This document shows positions 16,813-25,059 of a DNA stretch of 64,000 nucleotides, one piece after another. This stretch comes from Streptomyces yatensis (GTDB lineage Bacteria > Actinomycetota > Actinomycetes > Streptomycetales > Streptomycetaceae), in NCBI RefSeq assembly GCF_018069625.1, contig NZ_CP072941.1:7254001-7318000 (forward strand), given 5' to 3'. Positions within the stretch are counted from its first letter, which is position 1; every line of letters starts with the position of its first letter. A model generated the notes under the pieces. That model searched no databases and was not told where the DNA came from. It worked only from the letters and a program-made list of their open reading frames with translations. The position numbers and the translations under genes were made by a program.

Positions 16813-18369
16813 CTACCCGCGGCGCCACCACTGGGCCAGGGACTTCCACCAGCGGCGGCGGGCCTCGTGCTCGGAGCCGGACTCCGAAGCCGCGGCGGTG
16901 GACGCCGTGGCGGTGGAATCCGTGTCGTCCGCCGACGGCCCGGTCTCGGCGGGACCGTCGTGCGACGAGGTCTCCCCGGCGACCGGCGGTGTGCTGCCCA
17001 CCGCTCCCGCGCCCGTCGCCGTCGCCGCGGCGACCATCTCGGCCAGCGCCTCGTCGGACTTGGCGGCCGTCCGCGGGAAGCGCACCGGCAGCGCGGCCAG
17101 GGCCCGGTGGAAGGGGCCGGGCCGCCACTCCAACTCCTCGGCGGGCACGGCCAGTTCGAGGTCGGGGAGCCGGTCGAGGAGCTTCTCGATGGCGACGGCG
17201 GCGATGACCTGGGCCGGGTCCTTCGCGGGGCAGGTGTGCGGGCCCGCGCTCCACGCCAGATGCGCCCGGTTGCCGCGCCGGTTCGACAGCAGATACGGGT
17301 CGTTGTTGGCGGCGGCGAGGCTGATGACCACGGGCTCGCCCTTGGGCAGCCGGTGTCCGTCGACCGTCGCGTCGTGGCGCGGGTAGTGGATGCAGAAGTT
17401 GGCCAGCGGCGGGTCCTTCCACAGCACCTCGTTGAGCGCGTCCTCGATCAGCATGGTGCCGCCCGCGAGGGCGCCCGCGAACCGTTCGTCGGACAGCAGG
17501 AGCAGCAGCCCGTTGCAGATCAGGTTCTGCTGGGGCTGGGTGCCCGCGCCGACGAGGACGACGATCTGGTGGACCAGCTCTTCGTCGGTGAGCTCGGAGG
17601 GGTGGGCGATCAGCCAGGACGTCATGTCCGGACCCGGAGTGGCCCGCTTGAGGGCGACGAGCTCGAAGAGGGTCTCGGCGAGCAGCACATTGGCCTGCTC
17701 GGAGTCCTCGGTGATGTCGAAGAGCGCCGAGAGCGACCTGACCAGCTTGTCGCTCAACTCGGGCGGGCAGCCGAAGAGCTGGTTGAAGACGAGCAGCGGG
17801 AGCCGGGCGGAGTACTCCTTGAGCAGATCGGCCTCGCCCTTGGGGCCGAAGAGGTCGATGAGGAAGTCGGCGCTGCGCTCCACGTAGCGGCGCAGCGCGT
17901 GGATGTCCAGCCGGTCGAGGGTGTCGGAGATCGCCGCGCGCAGCCGGTGATGTGCCTCGCCGTCGCTGCACAGCGCGTTCGGCCGGTACATCATCATCGG
18001 CACCACGGGGTTGTCCAGGGGGATGGTGCCGTCGGCGAGAGCCTCCCAGTGGCGGGCGTCCTTGGAGAACGTCTCGGGGCTGCGCAGGATGTCCAGCGCG
18101 GTCTGATAGCTGGTGACGAGCGAGACGGGGACGCCGGGCGACAGCTCCACGGGCGCGATGTGCCCGTGTTCCCGCAGTCGCGCGTAGGTGGCGGCCGGGT
18201 CGGCGGCGAACTCGGGGCCGTGCAGCGACTCCAGCCGTTCCCCGGCCGGGGCCTGACCGGAGTGCGCGGGGCAGCCCGGGGGCGGTGCCGGGTCAGCGGC
18301 CGGATCTGCCGGACCTGCTGCCGGATCGGCCGTCGGAGTCGGGTCGGAATCGCGGATGGGGCTCGTCAC
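16813..18369 (-). CDS. Cytochrome P450, CYP157-like, lacking the ExxR motif
   Basis: 518 residues from a GTG at 18367-18369 preceded by AGGAG five bases away. The P450 core spans about 60-440. The I-helix region reads VLVGAGTQPQQNLICNG, the K-helix position reads DALNEVLWKD with Trp where the conserved Arg of ExxR should be, and the heme loop is SAGPHTCPAKDPAQ. CYP157 enzymes of Streptomyces are the known group that naturally lacks ExxR, so this is not a sign of decay. The N-terminus is Pro/Asp/Ala-rich, and a Ser/Thr/Ala tail of about 70 residues ends in a Trp/Arg-rich segment. CYP157 genes often sit in conservons beside a CYP154; none is here. The substrate is unknown. Confidence 0.82.
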   Translation of the reverse strand: MTSPIRDSDPTPTADPAAGPADPAADPAPPPGCPAHSGQAPAGERLESLHGPEFAADPAATYARLREHGHIAPVELSPGVPVSLVTSYQTALDILRSPETFSKDARHWEALADGTIPLDNPVVPMMMYRPNALCSDGEAHHRLRAAISDTLDRLDIHALRRYVERSADFLIDLFGPKGEADLLKEYSARLPLLVFNQLFGCPPELSDKLVRSLSALFDITEDSEQANVLLAETLFELVALKRATPGPDMTSWLIAHPSELTDEELVHQIVVLVGAGTQPQQNLICNGLLLLLSDERFAGALAGGTMLIEDALNEVLWKDPPLANFCIHYPRHDATVDGHRLPKGEPVVISLAAANNDPYLLSNRRGNRAHLAWSAGPHTCPAKDPAQVIAAVAIEKLLDRLPDLELAVPAEELEWRPGPFHRALAALPVRFPRTAAKSDEALAEMVAAATATGAGAVGSTPPVAGETSSHDGPAETGPSADDTDSTATASTAAASESGSEHEARRRWWKSLAQWWRRG

Positions 18370-18491
18370 GCATGCTCCTGCTGATACGGCTGTTACGGGG
18401 GGTGCGCGGCTGTGTGCGCCAGGTCGGGTAAGGCTAGCTTCCGGTTCGGCGGACCGGCACCCCATACGTCACCTGGTTTCTTGCGGGGAGG

Positions 18492-18509
18492 CCCGGCGTT
18501 CACGCCGGG
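18492..18509 (+). repeat. Left-end hairpin of the TnpB element
   Basis: Arms CCCGGCG / CGCCGGG with loop TTCA, followed by GAGGAATC. It has the same orientation and loop as the right-end hairpin, but the stem bases differ in a compensatory way. Confidence 0.7.
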
Positions 18510-18737
18510 GAGGAATCGCATCCCGTGACAGCGACGCGGAGCGTCGCCGTATCTGGCTTTACGGGCGCTGAGCACCACCGACCTCTGCCCGGCGGAGCCG
18601 GGGGAAGGCGAACGCATGTTTCCGTGTTCGCTGATGGGGGTGATCGCGGCGGGAGATGGGTGCGGATGTGCGGTTCTCGCTCGTATGGTCGTGTGAGCGC
18701 TGGGGTGGGTGACGGGAACGGGAGCGGGGGTGTCGGC

Positions 18738-19958
18738 ATGGCGGAAGTGGCGGGGCCCGGTGATGTGGGTCATGCCCGGTACACCTACCGGCTGCGGGTA
18801 TCGTCCGGCGCCCGCACTGCTCTGGTGGCGGAGTGGGACCGGTGCCGGTGGACGTGGAACGAGTGTGTCGCCAAGTCCAGGGCCGTGCACCGGCACAACA
18901 AGGCCACCGGGCAGAAGACGACGTGCGGCCCGGCGCAGCTCGACAGGATGCTGACCGAGGCCCGCGCTCGCACACCGTGGCTGCGTGAGGGCTCGTCGGT
19001 TCTCCAGCAGCAGATCATCCGTGACTTCGGCCGCTCCCGGGCCAAGGCGCACAAGGACATCCGGGAGCGGTTGCCGATGGCGCGCCGGGCCGGGATGCCC
19101 GGGCACAAGAAGAAGCGCGAGGCGCGGGCGAGTCTCAACTACACCCGGCGCGGCTTCCGGCTGAAGCACGGCAGGCTGCATCTGGCGGGCGGCATCGTGG
19201 TGACGGTGGTGTGGTCGAGGGAACTTCCGGCCGAGCCGTCCTCGGTGCGCGTGTACCAGGACAGCCTCGGGCATTGGTACTGCTCGTTCGTCGTCCCCGC
19301 CCAGGTCCAGCCCCTGCCGGAGAGCGGTCGGGTACTCGGTGTCGACTGGGGCGTGAAGGAGACCGCCACCACCACGTCCGACGCCCACGATCTGCCGCAC
19401 GTCGGGCACGGCAGGAAGGCCCAGGCGAAGCTGACCCGGTACGACCGGATGATGGTCCGCCGCAGGCCGAAGAAGGGACAGCCTGGATCGAAGGGTTACC
19501 GCGAGGCGCAGAAGCTTCGGGCGAAGTCGTACAGGAAGGTCGCCCGGCAGCGGCAGGACACTGGCCGTAAGTGGGCCAAGAAGGTCGTCCGTGACCATGA
19601 CGCTGTCGCTGTCGAGGACTTCCGCCCGAAGTTCCTGGCCAGGACCACGATGGCCCGCAAGGCCGCTGACGCCGCCATCGGCGCCACCAAGACGGCTCTG
19701 ATCGAGATGGGCCGCAAGCACGGGCGGGACATCCGCCTCGTACACCCCGCGCACACCACGATGGACTGCGCGCACTGCGATGCGAGAGCCAAGCACGCAC
19801 TGCCGCTGGGGATGCGCACCTACACCTGCACCGGGTGCGGAACCGTGTCCCCACGGGACAAGAACTCCGCACGCGTGATGCTCGTCCGGGCCGGTCTCAA
19901 CCCGGCTGGTGCCGATGGCGGAAGACCTCCTGGAGCGCTGCTCCAGGAGGCGGCCTGA
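18738..19958 (+). CDS. RNA-guided endonuclease TnpB
   Basis: 406 residues from the ATG at 18738, where similarity begins (HARYTYRLRVSSGARTALV). The split RuvC nuclease is complete: Asp in RVLGVDWGVKET, Glu in DAVAVEDFRPKFL and Asp in VSPRDKNSAR (about Asp374). The zinc ribbon cysteines are at about 344, 347, 364 and 367 (CAHC...CTGC). TnpB uses an omega RNA made from the 3' end of its own gene and the right end of the element to cut DNA next to a short target motif, which helps the element persist. All catalytic residues are intact, so the nuclease could be active. In-frame codons upstream of 18738 look non-coding. Confidence 0.88.
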   Translation: MAEVAGPGDVGHARYTYRLRVSSGARTALVAEWDRCRWTWNECVAKSRAVHRHNKATGQKTTCGPAQLDRMLTEARARTPWLREGSSVLQQQIIRDFGRSRAKAHKDIRERLPMARRAGMPGHKKKREARASLNYTRRGFRLKHGRLHLAGGIVVTVVWSRELPAEPSSVRVYQDSLGHWYCSFVVPAQVQPLPESGRVLGVDWGVKETATTTSDAHDLPHVGHGRKAQAKLTRYDRMMVRRRPKKGQPGSKGYREAQKLRAKSYRKVARQRQDTGRKWAKKVVRDHDAVAVEDFRPKFLARTTMARKAADAAIGATKTALIEMGRKHGRDIRLVHPAHTTMDCAHCDARAKHALPLGMRTYTCTGCGTVSPRDKNSARVMLVRAGLNPAGADGGRPPGALLQEAA

Positions 19959-19987
19959 GCCAGGAATCCCCTCCCTTCAGGGAGGGG
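19926..19987 (+). ncRNA. Predicted omega RNA 3' scaffold (two hairpins)
   Basis: Hairpin 1 (19926-19950, inside the tnpB 3' end) has perfect 11-bp arms CCTCCTGGAGC / GCTCCAGGAGG. Hairpin 2 (19968-19987) has arms CCCCTCCC / GGGAGGGG and a TTCA loop. Hairpins overlapping the tnpB stop and ending at the right end are the known layout of TnpB guide RNAs; the guide would start just after GGATTCAA at about 19997. The upstream RNA boundary was not determined. Confidence 0.6.
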
Positions 19988-19996
19988 AGGATTCAA

Positions 19997-21049
19997 TCAA
20001 ATCGCTTGGTACCTCACGGGGTTGCTGCCCGGCACCGCTTCGGCCCTGCCCAGCTTCACCAGCCGGCGCAGATGCGCCTCCGCCTCCGAGACCGCGATGT
20101 TGCGGGAGCCGTAGGGGATCTGCTCCCAGGGGCGGTTCCACTCCATGGATTCGGCCAGCTGCCACGGGGTGAGCGGGGTGGTGAGCAGGGTCAGCAGCCC
20201 GGCCAGCCGCTCCTCGTGGTGGCTCAGCAGCGCGCGCACCCGCGCCGGGGCGTCGCTGAAGGCGTACTGATGGGCGGGGAGCACCTCGGCCGGGGCGAGG
20301 GCGGCGACGCGTTCGAGGGAGTCGAGGTAGTCGCCGAGGGGGTCGATGACGGTCGTGTCGTCGGGGTCCTCGTAGAGCCCGATATGGGGGGTGATCTCGG
20401 GCAGCAGATGGTCACCGGAGAACAGGCGGCCATGGCCGGGCATGCCCTCGCCGGCCGCCGGGTGATCCTCTTCGAGATGGAGGCAGACATGGCCGGGGGT
20501 GTGGCCGGGGGTCCAGACGGCGCGCAGCCGGCGGCCCGGCAGATCGATGAGCTCACCGGGGACGATCTCGCGGTCGGGGAGGGCGGGCCGCCGCCCCGGG
20601 AGGCCCGCGCGGCCGGACGCGCGGCTAGCGCGCAGCGGGGCCAGATGCTCCTCGGGTGCCCCGGCCGCGCCGAGCTTCTCCTCCAGGTAGAGGAGCCAGC
20701 GGGAGGGCTCGGCCTCGCGGGTGCGCCGGACGACCTGGGCGTCGGCGGCGTGCATCGCGATCCACGCCCCGGACGCCTCCCGCACCTGGCCGGACAGCCC
20801 GTGGTGGTCGGGGTGGTGATGGGTGACGAGGACGCCGTGGACTTCGGCGACCGAGGTGCCGCAGGCGGCGAGCCCGGCGGTGAGGGTGTCCCAGGCCGTG
20901 GGGTCGTCCCAGCCGGTGTCGATCAGGACCGGGCCGCGGTCGGTGTCGAGAAGGTGGACCAGGGTGTGCCCGAGCGGATTGTCGGGGATGGGGACCGGGA
21001 TGCTCCACACCCCGCCACCGTGCTCGGTCACCCGCGTCACCTGCGCCAT
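19997..21049 (-). CDS. MBL-fold metallo-hydrolase
   Basis: 350 residues from an ATG at 21047-21049, preceded by a GGGGAG. The metal-binding motif HxHxDH is seen as VTHHHPDHHG, followed by TPGHTPGHVC (third His) and LFSGDHLLP (bridging Asp). The C-terminal winged-helix-like segment (VSEAEAHLRRLVKLGRAEAV) is typical of LACTB2-like or thioesterase-type hydrolases. It diverges from an aldehyde dehydrogenase gene, with a KstR-like site between, so it may hydrolyse a steroid-derived lactone or thioester; this is inferred. The stop codon at 19997-19999 is directly adjacent to the end of the TnpB element. Confidence 0.82.
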   Translation of the reverse strand: MAQVTRVTEHGGGVWSIPVPIPDNPLGHTLVHLLDTDRGPVLIDTGWDDPTAWDTLTAGLAACGTSVAEVHGVLVTHHHPDHHGLSGQVREASGAWIAMHAADAQVVRRTREAEPSRWLLYLEEKLGAAGAPEEHLAPLRASRASGRAGLPGRRPALPDREIVPGELIDLPGRRLRAVWTPGHTPGHVCLHLEEDHPAAGEGMPGHGRLFSGDHLLPEITPHIGLYEDPDDTTVIDPLGDYLDSLERVAALAPAEVLPAHQYAFSDAPARVRALLSHHEERLAGLLTLLTTPLTPWQLAESMEWNRPWEQIPYGSRNIAVSEAEAHLRRLVKLGRAEAVPGSNPVRYQAI

Positions 21050-21090
21050 CGGCTCCCCCTCTCCTCGACACAAGCATTGCTCACTATAGC

Positions 21091-21104
21091 TGGAACTGGT
21101 ATCA
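21091..21104. promoter_or_regulatory. KstR-like operator in the hydrolase/aldehyde dehydrogenase divergent promoter
   Basis: TGGAACTGGTATCA fits TnnAACnnGTTnnA with one mismatch and is part of the palindrome GAACTGGTATCAGTTC (21093-21108). It lies 42 bp upstream of the hydrolase start and over 200 bp from the dehydrogenase start. Confidence 0.6.
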
Positions 21105-21317
21105 GTTCTGATGCAGCGTCAGATATTGGCGGCCCCGGGTCCGGGCGGGCTTTTCGGCCCCGGACCGGGCGGGCCGGCGGCGGTCCGCGATCGGGCGGGC
21201 CAGTGGCGGTCCCGCGATCGGGCGAGCTGGTGGCGGCCCCGAGCGCGGGCCTGCCGTCGGCGGTCCCGGGCGCGGGCCAGCCGGACGTACCCCTCAGTCA
21301 TCGGCCGGAGGCAAACG

Positions 21318-22784
21318 GTGGGCGATCTCATCGAGCACGGGCAGCTCTTCATCGGCGGCACGCTGACCGACCCGGCGGGCGAGGACACCATCGAGGTCGT
21401 CTCGCCCCACACTGAGGAGGTCATCGGCCGGGTGCCGCACGCCGCGCGCGGCGATGTGGACCGGGCGGTCGCGGCGGCGCGGACGGCGTTCGACGAGGGC
21501 CCCTGGCCCCGGATGGACGTGGCCGAGCGGATCGCGGTGGTCACCCGGATCAAGGACGCCATCGCCGTGCGCCATGAGGAGATCGCCCGGGTCATCAGCG
21601 CGCAGAACGGATCCCCGTACTCCTGGAGCGTCCTCGCCCAGGCGCTCGGCGCGATGATGGTGTGGGACGCGGCCATCACCGTGGCCCGCGACTTCGGTTA
21701 CGAGGAGCGGCGGGCCGGGGTGCTCGGCCCGCTGCTGGTGCGGCGGGAGCCGGTCGGGGTGGTCGCGGCCGTGGTGCCGTGGAACGTGCCGCAGTTCGTG
21801 GCGGCCGCGAAGCTGGCGCCCGCGCTGCTCGCCGGGTGTTCGGTGATCCTCAAGCCGTCCCCCGAGACGCCCCTGGACTCCTACCTCCTGGCGGAGATCG
21901 CGGCCGAGGCCGGGCTGCCCGAGGGGGTGCTGTCGATCCTGCCGGCCGACCGTGAGGTCAGCGAGTATCTGGTCGGCCATCCGGGTGTGGACAAGGTGTC
22001 CTTCACTGGGTCGGTCGCGGCCGGCAAGCGGGTGATGGAGGTCGCCTCGCGCCATCTCACCCGGGTCACCCTGGAGTTGGGCGGCAAGTCGGCCGCGGTG
22101 ATCCTGCCGGACGCGGATCTGGAGGCGGCCGTCGCCGGGATCGTGCCCAACGCCTGGATGAACAACGGCCAGGCGTGTGTGGCCCAGACCCGGATCCTCG
22201 CCCCGCGGAGCCACTACGACGAGATCGCCGAGCGGTTCGCGGCCGCCGCCTCCGCCCTGGTCGTCGGCGACCCGCTGGATCCGGCCACCCAGGTCGGGCC
22301 GCTGGTGGCGCGGCGGCAGCAGAAGCGGTCGCTGGACTACATCGCGCTGGGGCAGCGGGAGGGCGCCAAGGTGCTGACCGGCGGCGGCCGTCCGGAGGCC
22401 CTGGCCACCGGCTGGTACGTGGAGCCCACGCTCTTCGGCGATGTCGGCAACGGCATGCGGATCGCCCGTGAGGAGATCTTCGGCCCGGTGATCTGTCTGC
22501 TGCCGTACGGGGACGAGGAGGAGGCGGCCCGGATCGCCAATGACTCCGACTACGGGCTGTCCGGCTCGGTATGGACGGCGGACGTCGGGCACGGCATCGA
22601 CTTCGCCCGGCGCATCCGCACCGGCACCTACTCGGTCAACACCTTCAGCCTCGACATGCTCGGGCCGTTCGGCGGCTACAAGAACTCCGGTCTGGGCCGG
22701 GAGTTCGGCCCGGAGGGCTTCTCCGCGTATCTGGAGCACAAGATGATCCACCTGCCCCAGGGCTGGGACGGGGAGACGGACTGA
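21318..22784 (+). CDS. Aldehyde dehydrogenase (NAD-dependent)
   Basis: 488 residues, the full family length. The catalytic Cys is in NNGQACVAQTRI, the general-base Glu in TLELGGKSAAV, the NAD-binding turn in FTGSVAAGKRVM, and a conserved block in EEIFGPVICLLPYGD. The GTG at 21318 has a good GGAGG six bases upstream. It overlaps the ferredoxin gene that follows (TGATG), so the two are cotranscribed. With a KstR-like site upstream and a P450-type ferredoxin downstream it may oxidise an aldehyde produced by side-chain hydroxylation. M. tuberculosis has a comparable aldehyde dehydrogenase, Rv0223c; the match is from memory of the family and not tested. Confidence 0.88.
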   Translation: MGDLIEHGQLFIGGTLTDPAGEDTIEVVSPHTEEVIGRVPHAARGDVDRAVAAARTAFDEGPWPRMDVAERIAVVTRIKDAIAVRHEEIARVISAQNGSPYSWSVLAQALGAMMVWDAAITVARDFGYEERRAGVLGPLLVRREPVGVVAAVVPWNVPQFVAAAKLAPALLAGCSVILKPSPETPLDSYLLAEIAAEAGLPEGVLSILPADREVSEYLVGHPGVDKVSFTGSVAAGKRVMEVASRHLTRVTLELGGKSAAVILPDADLEAAVAGIVPNAWMNNGQACVAQTRILAPRSHYDEIAERFAAAASALVVGDPLDPATQVGPLVARRQQKRSLDYIALGQREGAKVLTGGGRPEALATGWYVEPTLFGDVGNGMRIAREEIFGPVICLLPYGDEEEAARIANDSDYGLSGSVWTADVGHGIDFARRIRTGTYSVNTFSLDMLGPFGGYKNSGLGREFGPEGFSAYLEHKMIHLPQGWDGETD

Positions 22785-23017
22785 TGGGGGACCGCTGGCG
22801 GATCGAGGTGGACCGGGGCGTGTGCATCGGCTCCGGGATGTGCGTGAGCACCGCGCCGGGCGGCTTCCGGCTCGACGGGGCGCGGCAGTCGCATCCCGTC
22901 GAGCCGGAGGCCGATGCTTCCGAGGCGGTGCTCGCGGCGGCCGAGGGCTGCCCGGTCGAGGCCATCGCCCTGCGCCTGTCGGACACCGGTGAACAGGTCT
23001 TTCCCCCTGACGAGTAG
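22784..23017 (+). CDS. 3Fe-4S-type ferredoxin, P450 redox partner
   Basis: 77 residues with the three-cysteine pattern of actinobacterial [3Fe-4S] ferredoxins: C14 and C20 in CIGSGMC and C56 in GCPVEA. It starts at an ATG overlapping the stop of the aldehyde dehydrogenase. Such ferredoxins deliver electrons to cytochrome P450s. No P450 is adjacent, but the CYP125-like gene at 1397 belongs to the same predicted KstR regulon and is the most likely partner in this window. Confidence 0.88.
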   Translation: MGDRWRIEVDRGVCIGSGMCVSTAPGGFRLDGARQSHPVEPEADASEAVLAAAEGCPVEAIALRLSDTGEQVFPPDE

Positions 23018-23103
23018 CGGCTCCCCCAGCCGCGGTCGGCAGGTGTCGGACCGCCACCGTCGTCGTCGGCAGGTGTCGGACCGGCCGTCGTCGTCGGCAG
23101 CGG

Positions 23104-23724
23104 TCAGACCCAGCCCTCGCACTGGGATATCCGTATGGCGTCCACGCGGTTGCGCGCCCCGGTCTTCCGGGTGATCGCGGCCAGGTAGTTGCGGATCGTC
23201 CCGGTGGACAGATGGAGCGTACGGGCGATCTCCGAGATGGAGGCGCCGTCGGCGGCCAGGGACAGCACGCCCAGCTCGCGCTCGGTCAGCGGGATCTTGG
23301 CCGCCTGGAGGAAGCCGTAGCCCAGCGCGTCGTCGACATAGCGCTCCTTCCGTGCCACCCGCCGGATGGCCTCGATCAGCCGCTGCGGTGGGGCGTCCTT
23401 GTCGACGTACCCCAGCGCCCGGGCCTCATGGGCGCGGCGCAGTGGGCCCGGCCGCTCCGAGTTGACCAGCACCAGAAGCCCGCAGTCCCCGCCCTCCCCA
23501 GAGGCGGACGCCACGAACTTCCCCCACTCGCCCTTGCGTGCCGCCTTGTCGGCCGCCGGGCAATCCGTGTCCACCACGCACACCTGTGGCTCCATGGAAC
23601 GAGCTCTGCTACGCGCGTCGCGCCAGGCACACGCGGCCGCCTCGATGTCTGGTTCGGCCCCTATGACCGAGGCCAGGGCCGATCGCAGCAGCCCTGACTC
23701 GTGTACCAGAAGTAACCTGATCAC
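23104..23724 (-). CDS. Orphan LuxR-family response-regulator-like transcription factor
   Basis: 206 residues from a GTG at 23722-23724, which has GGAG six bases upstream. Residues 1-120 are receiver-like: VIRLLLVHESGLLRSAL replaces the usual acidic cluster with HE, VCVVDTDCP may supply the phospho-Asp, and GYVDKDAP the Lys. Residues 135-206 are a GerE/LuxR helix-turn-helix (LTERELGVLSLAADGASISE, then STGTIRNYL). No histidine kinase is adjacent. The altered acidic pocket suggests it may work without phosphorylation. Its C-terminus is similar to the DesR-type regulator at 33692. Confidence 0.78.
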   Translation of the reverse strand: MIRLLLVHESGLLRSALASVIGAEPDIEAAACAWRDARSRARSMEPQVCVVDTDCPAADKAARKGEWGKFVASASGEGGDCGLLVLVNSERPGPLRRAHEARALGYVDKDAPPQRLIEAIRRVARKERYVDDALGYGFLQAAKIPLTERELGVLSLAADGASISEIARTLHLSTGTIRNYLAAITRKTGARNRVDAIRISQCEGWV

Positions 23725-23912
23725 GAACTTCTCCACCCCCCACGATGCGTTCTCTCGTCGCGCGCCGTTGTCGCTCTGTCGCGCGCCGTTCATGAATACC
23801 GGGATTGGGCAGGGCGTGAACGCGGAATTTGAGCCAAGAGGGGGCGCAAGGGCGCACAAACCACGTCCGGAAGCTCGAAGGGGCGCAGGAATTGGCCCAT
23901 GCGCCCCTGATG

Positions 23913-24022
23913 TGCGGTACGCCCGGCCTTGGTATGCGGTACGCCCGTCGTGGATATGCGGTACGCCCGTCCTTGATGTGCGGTACGCCCGACCCCGGTG
24001 TGCGCTGCGCCCGGTTACCGGG
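23913..24022. repeat. 22-bp tandem repeat, five copies
   Basis: Five successive 22-bp units, each beginning TGCGGTACGCCCG (the last TGCGCTGCGCCCG), between the LuxR gene and the 3' end of kstR. The final unit overlaps the kstR stop codon at 24015. The copies diverge in their last nine bases. Confidence 0.8.
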
Positions 24023-24629
24023 CCGGGGCGGGGGCCGTGAGGTCGATCAGCCGGCAGACGGTCTCGATGTCGATCTTGACCTGGGCGATCGAGGCGCGCC
24101 CCGAGAGCCAGGTGATCAGCGCCGAATGCCAGGTGTGCTCGATGACGCGGACCGCGGAGAGCTGCTCGGGCGTCGGGGAGTCGTCCAGGCCCATGGCGTC
24201 CAGGATGATCGCGGTGGTGAGCCGGGAGACCGTGTCCACCTCCGGGCTGACCGACCGGTCGGCGAAGGTGAGGGCGCGCACCATCGCGTCGGCCAGATGG
24301 GGCTCGCGCTGCAGGGCGCGGAAGGCGCGCATCAGGGTCTGGGCGACCCGGGCGGCCGGCTCCTCCTCGGTCGGCGGCCTCTTGCGCAACGTCTCATGCA
24401 TATGCTGCAGCTGGTCCTGCATCGTCGCGACCAGCAGATGGACCTTGGAGGGGAAGTAGCGGTAGAGGGTGCCGAGCGCCACTCCAGAGTTCTCCGCGAC
24501 CTCGCGCATCTGGACCGCGTCGAAGCCGCCTCGGCTGGCCAACCGGGCGCTGGCGTGCAGGATGCGCCGGCGGCGCGCCTCCTGCCGCTCGGTCAGCTGC
24601 AGGGCGGCTGGCTTGACTTCTGCGGTCAT
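24015..24629 (-). CDS. kstR: KstR-like TetR-family repressor of steroid catabolism
   Basis: 204 residues. The helix-turn-helix region (about 30-66) reads GGFDAVQMREVAENSGVALG and then TLYRYFPSKVHLLV, nearly the same as mycobacterial KstR (Rv3574), which represses cholesterol catabolism and is released by a cholesterol-derived CoA thioester. The ligand-binding domain has the comparable AMVRALTFADRS, SEVDTVSRL and ITWLSGRASIAQV segments. A perfect 14-bp KstR operator lies about 90 bp upstream (24720-24733), implying autorepression, and similar sites precede several other units in this window. The ATG at 24627-24629 was chosen by alignment to KstR; an upstream ATG at the end of MHHVRLPP is possible. 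Confidence 0.88.
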   Translation of the reverse strand: MTAEVKPAALQLTERQEARRRRILHASARLASRGGFDAVQMREVAENSGVALGTLYRYFPSKVHLLVATMQDQLQHMHETLRKRPPTEEEPAARVAQTLMRAFRALQREPHLADAMVRALTFADRSVSPEVDTVSRLTTAIILDAMGLDDSPTPEQLSAVRVIEHTWHSALITWLSGRASIAQVKIDIETVCRLIDLTAPAPAR

Positions 24630-24719
24630 GTGTCCCACTTCGAATGTGTTGCGTGTGCGGGTCGGCGGCAAGCGGACATGGTGCATGGTGGCAGGGCGGG
24701 TCCGGGGCCCGCGAGTCAC

Positions 24720-24733
24720 TGGAACTCGTTCTA
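24720..24733. promoter_or_regulatory. KstR operator (exact match) upstream of kstR
   Basis: TGGAACTCGTTCTA matches TnnAACnnGTTnnA at all eight fixed positions. It is 91 bp upstream of the chosen kstR start, consistent with autoregulation. Confidence 0.8.
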
Positions 24734-24992
24734 GGCTAGCGCGGGTCCTCCCCGAAGCGCCCGTGTCCGCGCAGTTGAGGCAGGTTGCTGTCGCGGCAGT
24801 TGGGGCGGGTTGTCGCCGCGCGGCACCCGGGTGGTGCCCGCGGCCGGGTCGGCGGGCGGCCCGCCCGGTGCACACGCCGGTCGCCAACTTCTTCCCGGCG
24901 CCCTGGCTACCGAGTGGTAGGGATCACCCGCCCCGGCCCTGGAGCGGCCATGTGGGGCAGGTATCTTCGTGACTCCTCAGGGGATGCGCTAG

Positions 24993-25006
24993 TGAAACTT
25001 GTTCTA
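24993..25006. promoter_or_regulatory. KstR operator (exact match) upstream of the glycosyltransferase operon
   Basis: TGAAACTTGTTCTA matches TnnAACnnGTTnnA at all eight fixed positions, in an AT-rich patch 54 bp before the first gene at 25060. Confidence 0.75.
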
Positions 25007-25059
25007 GATAAACGGAAGCGGATACGCTCCCGCTGAACTGCACCAAGGAGGGGGCGCGA

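Larger units (their letters stand above)
18480..19996 (+). mobile_element. TnpB-only insertion sequence (IS200/IS605 superfamily, IS1341-like)
   Basis: One tnpB gene flanked by hairpins that share a TTCA loop and a following GAGGA(A/T)TC: left 18492-18509, right 19968-19987. No TnpA tyrosine transposase is present, so the element is probably immobile by itself or relies on TnpA in trans. The right end, GGATTCAA at 19989-19996, directly abuts the stop codon of the metallo-hydrolase gene at 19997. The left boundary is less certain; 18480 is approximate. Confidence 0.75.
24630..25059. other. Divergent control region between kstR and the glycosyltransferase operon
   Basis: 430 bp without a convincing gene. 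It holds two exact KstR operator matches, one near each flanking gene, and a low-GC patch at 24985-25022 that probably includes the plus-strand promoter. No other structure was recognised. Confidence 0.6.

Noticed and set aside
16813..18369. P450 regarded as a pseudogene because ExxR is missing
   Set aside because: The frame is intact and CYP157-type enzymes naturally lack this motif.
23913..24022. Possible CRISPR array
   Set aside because: Units of 22 bp are contiguous without unique spacers and there are no cas genes; the same holds for the arrays at 46255, 49742 and 58518.
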